A stretch of 7,445 nucleotides of DNA from an uncultured Ignavibacteriota bacterium (GTDB taxonomy: Bacteria; Bacteroidota; Ignavibacteria; UBA10030; UBA8401), in contig CAIVNT010000688.1 in the NCBI GenBank assembly GCA_903907305.1, forward strand, positions 1-7,445, written 5' to 3'. The notes under the pieces are model-generated. The model was not told where the DNA came from and did no database searches. It was given only the letters and a program-made list of their open reading frames with translations. The first letter of the stretch is position 1, and each line of letters begins with the position of its first letter. The translations under genes were made by a program, and so were the position numbers. Of the stretch, positions 6,423-7,445 are shown piece after piece.

Positions 6423-7445
6423 TTGAGCCGGATGACAATCGACGCATGCGGACTCCAGTGGTTTGTATTTAATGACGCGTTTGTTCTTCAGGATAGTTTC
6501 TTTATGACACTTATCGCATTTCACATTCTCATGCTTGCCCGTCAACACGAATTTCGCCTGGGTGTTATGATCGAACAATAACGATTTCCAGCTTTTCTCA
6601 CTATGACATTTTTCACACAGAGTCCCTTTACTGCCGGCGAATTGTCCTACATGCTGATCTTCGTGGCATTGATTGCATTCCTTTGCCAAACCGGTGTATT
6701 GCGGAATGCCGTTCTGCAATTTATGGCATTTTGCACACTGTACATCGGCATGTTTTCCTTTTAACGGAAATGAGGTCTTGTCGTGCGAAAATTTCAGTTC
6801 ATCCCACGCATCAGTGGAATGACATGTTTCGCAGCCGTTGGTCATCTTTCCGTTGAACTGACCTTTATGAATATCCTGATGGCAGGCGGTGCAAACAAGA
6901 TCCTCTTTCCAGTGGAACTGTTTCGTGCTTTTCGCCTGCACTTTGTTGTCCTGATGGCACTTGATACACGGAACAGCATTATGTGCTCCCACCAGCGGGA
7001 AGCGGGATGCTTTGTGCTGCAACGCCGAATAGGTGGAGCCGACGAACCCGTTCTCCGTGTGGCACGTATTACAAGCGCCAAGATCCCTCCGTCCGTCGAA
7101 CTGGCGTGCATGAGCATCCGCGTGACAATCTTTGCACTGTTTGTATCGAACGATATGGAAACCAAGATCACCGCTCGGATTCTTTTCCTTCGGATTCTTG
7201 GGGTGGCACTGCTCGCATTTCAACGATGCGTGCTTCCCTTTCAGCGCGAACTGCGTTGCATTATGGTCGAACGCCGCAGTTTTCACCTGATGCCACGATT
7301 CAACGGAATGGCATTGAACGCATTCCTGTTTGAACTTCCCTTTGTGCGGGTCCTGATGACATGAACTGCACTTTTCAAATTCCAAATGAACGAACTGCGT
7401 TACCGTTCCGTTCTCCAGATTCTTTTTATGGCACTTCGCGCATTC
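6420..7445 (-). CDS. Multiheme c-type cytochrome, long-module type (partial, N-terminus off the right edge)
   Basis: The frame is open to the right edge and gives 341 visible residues ending CVDCHPAQ. A TTG at 7385 is internal: the frame continues upstream through another heme site (CAKCH), so signal peptide and start lie outside the window. There are 14 CXXCH: CAKCH, CSSCH, CVQCH, CEQCH, CKDCH, CNTCH, CIKCH, CTACH, CETCH, CAKCH, CNQCH, CEKCH, CDKCH and CVDCH. Triheme units begin with CxxCHxDxH and a G/R-Q/K-F segment (CHQDPHKGKF, CHADAHARQF, CHQDIHKGQF, CHEDQHVGQF), then CxxCH, then F/L-x-H, G-K/A-H and CxxCH. This is the heme order of the neighbouring giant cytochrome with an added variable loop rich in Lys and Asn. 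Its stop shares one base with the next start, so the two are probably translationally coupled. It is likely another exported electron carrier of the same chain. An additional non-heme domain could lie in the missing part. Confidence 0.92.
   Translation of the reverse strand, partial: ECAKCHKKNLENGTVTQFVHLEFEKCSSCHQDPHKGKFKQECVQCHSVESWHQVKTAAFDHNATQFALKGKHASLKCEQCHPKNPKEKNPSGDLGFHIVRYKQCKDCHADAHARQFDGRRDLGACNTCHTENGFVGSTYSALQHKASRFPLVGAHNAVPCIKCHQDNKVQAKSTKQFHWKEDLVCTACHQDIHKGQFNGKMTNGCETCHSTDAWDELKFSHDKTSFPLKGKHADVQCAKCHKLQNGIPQYTGLAKECNQCHEDQHVGQFAGSKGTLCEKCHSEKSWKSLLFDHNTQAKFVLTGKHENVKCDKCHKETILKNKRVIKYKPLESACVDCHPAQ
6447..7370 (-). repeat. Four degenerate triheme modules of the partial cytochrome (78, 81, 72 and 77 residues)
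   Basis: Counting from the CxxCHxDxH heme, the repeats start at visible residues 26, 104, 185 and 257, and a last half-repeat starts at 334. Unlike the array next door, spacing varies because a loop of 17 to 23 or so residues after the third heme of each unit changes length. The constant elements are CxxCHxDxH, a second CxxCH about 13-21 residues later, then an F/L-x-H, and a GKH or GAH followed by a CxxCH. Confidence 0.82.

Noticed and set aside
6421..6447. An upstream ATG at 6447 for the giant cytochrome
   Set aside because: It adds MRRLSSGSI before the signal peptide and overlaps the previous gene by 28 nt. The ATG at 6420 in TAATG gives a normal signal peptide.
7383..7385. A TTG start for the partial cytochrome
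   Set aside because: The frame stays open upstream to the window edge and contains another CXXCH (CAKCH). The TTG would leave no signal peptide for a protein that must be exported.

Overview
All five genes lie on the minus strand, close together and in one direction, so the window reads as part of a single operon for long-range electron transfer by multiheme c-type cytochromes. In transcription order (high to low coordinates) they are: a multiheme cytochrome cut by the right edge (6420-7445, 14 CXXCH visible); a giant tandem-repeat cytochrome (3457-6420, 38 CXXCH plus two non-canonical sites); a 10-heme cytochrome built on the same plan (2627-3424); a cysteine-free outer-membrane beta-barrel protein (1000-2616); and a membrane-anchored ferredoxin/FAD oxidoreductase cut by the left edge (1-987). 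Spacings are a 1-nt stop/start overlap, 32 nt, 10 nt and 12 nt. No gap is long enough for a promoter region, and I see no RNA gene, mobile element, CRISPR array or terminator.

The main result is architectural. The two complete cytochromes share one plan: signal peptide, N-terminal triheme cap of 77 residues, n triheme modules, four-site tail. In the small protein n = 1 (3+3+4 = 10 hemes). In the giant protein n = 11 (3+33+4 = 40 sites). Ten of those modules are exactly 73 residues (219 bp) with no indel. The last two sites of the giant tail are spaced CX3CH and CX5CH, and they fall where the small protein has ordinary CXXCH. Each module keeps three non-CXXCH histidines (FxH, GxH, PNH/PDH), one per heme, which suggests an all bis-His wire. 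The partial upstream cytochrome uses related triheme modules of more variable length.

The likely job, by inference, is moving electrons across the periplasm and outer membrane, with the barrel as a possible porin or anchor and the flavoprotein as a cytoplasmic-side electron entry or exit point. The direction (respiration of an extracellular acceptor, or oxidation of an extracellular donor) cannot be read from this window.

The organism is probably a Gram-negative member of the Bacteroidota/Ignavibacteria/Chlorobi group. All three visible signal peptides place Gln at the predicted +1 position (the 'Q-rule' described for Bacteroidetes), four of the five genes lack or cannot show a good Shine-Dalgarno, and one gene encodes an outer-membrane barrel. 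This is a moderate-confidence inference with no marker gene behind it.
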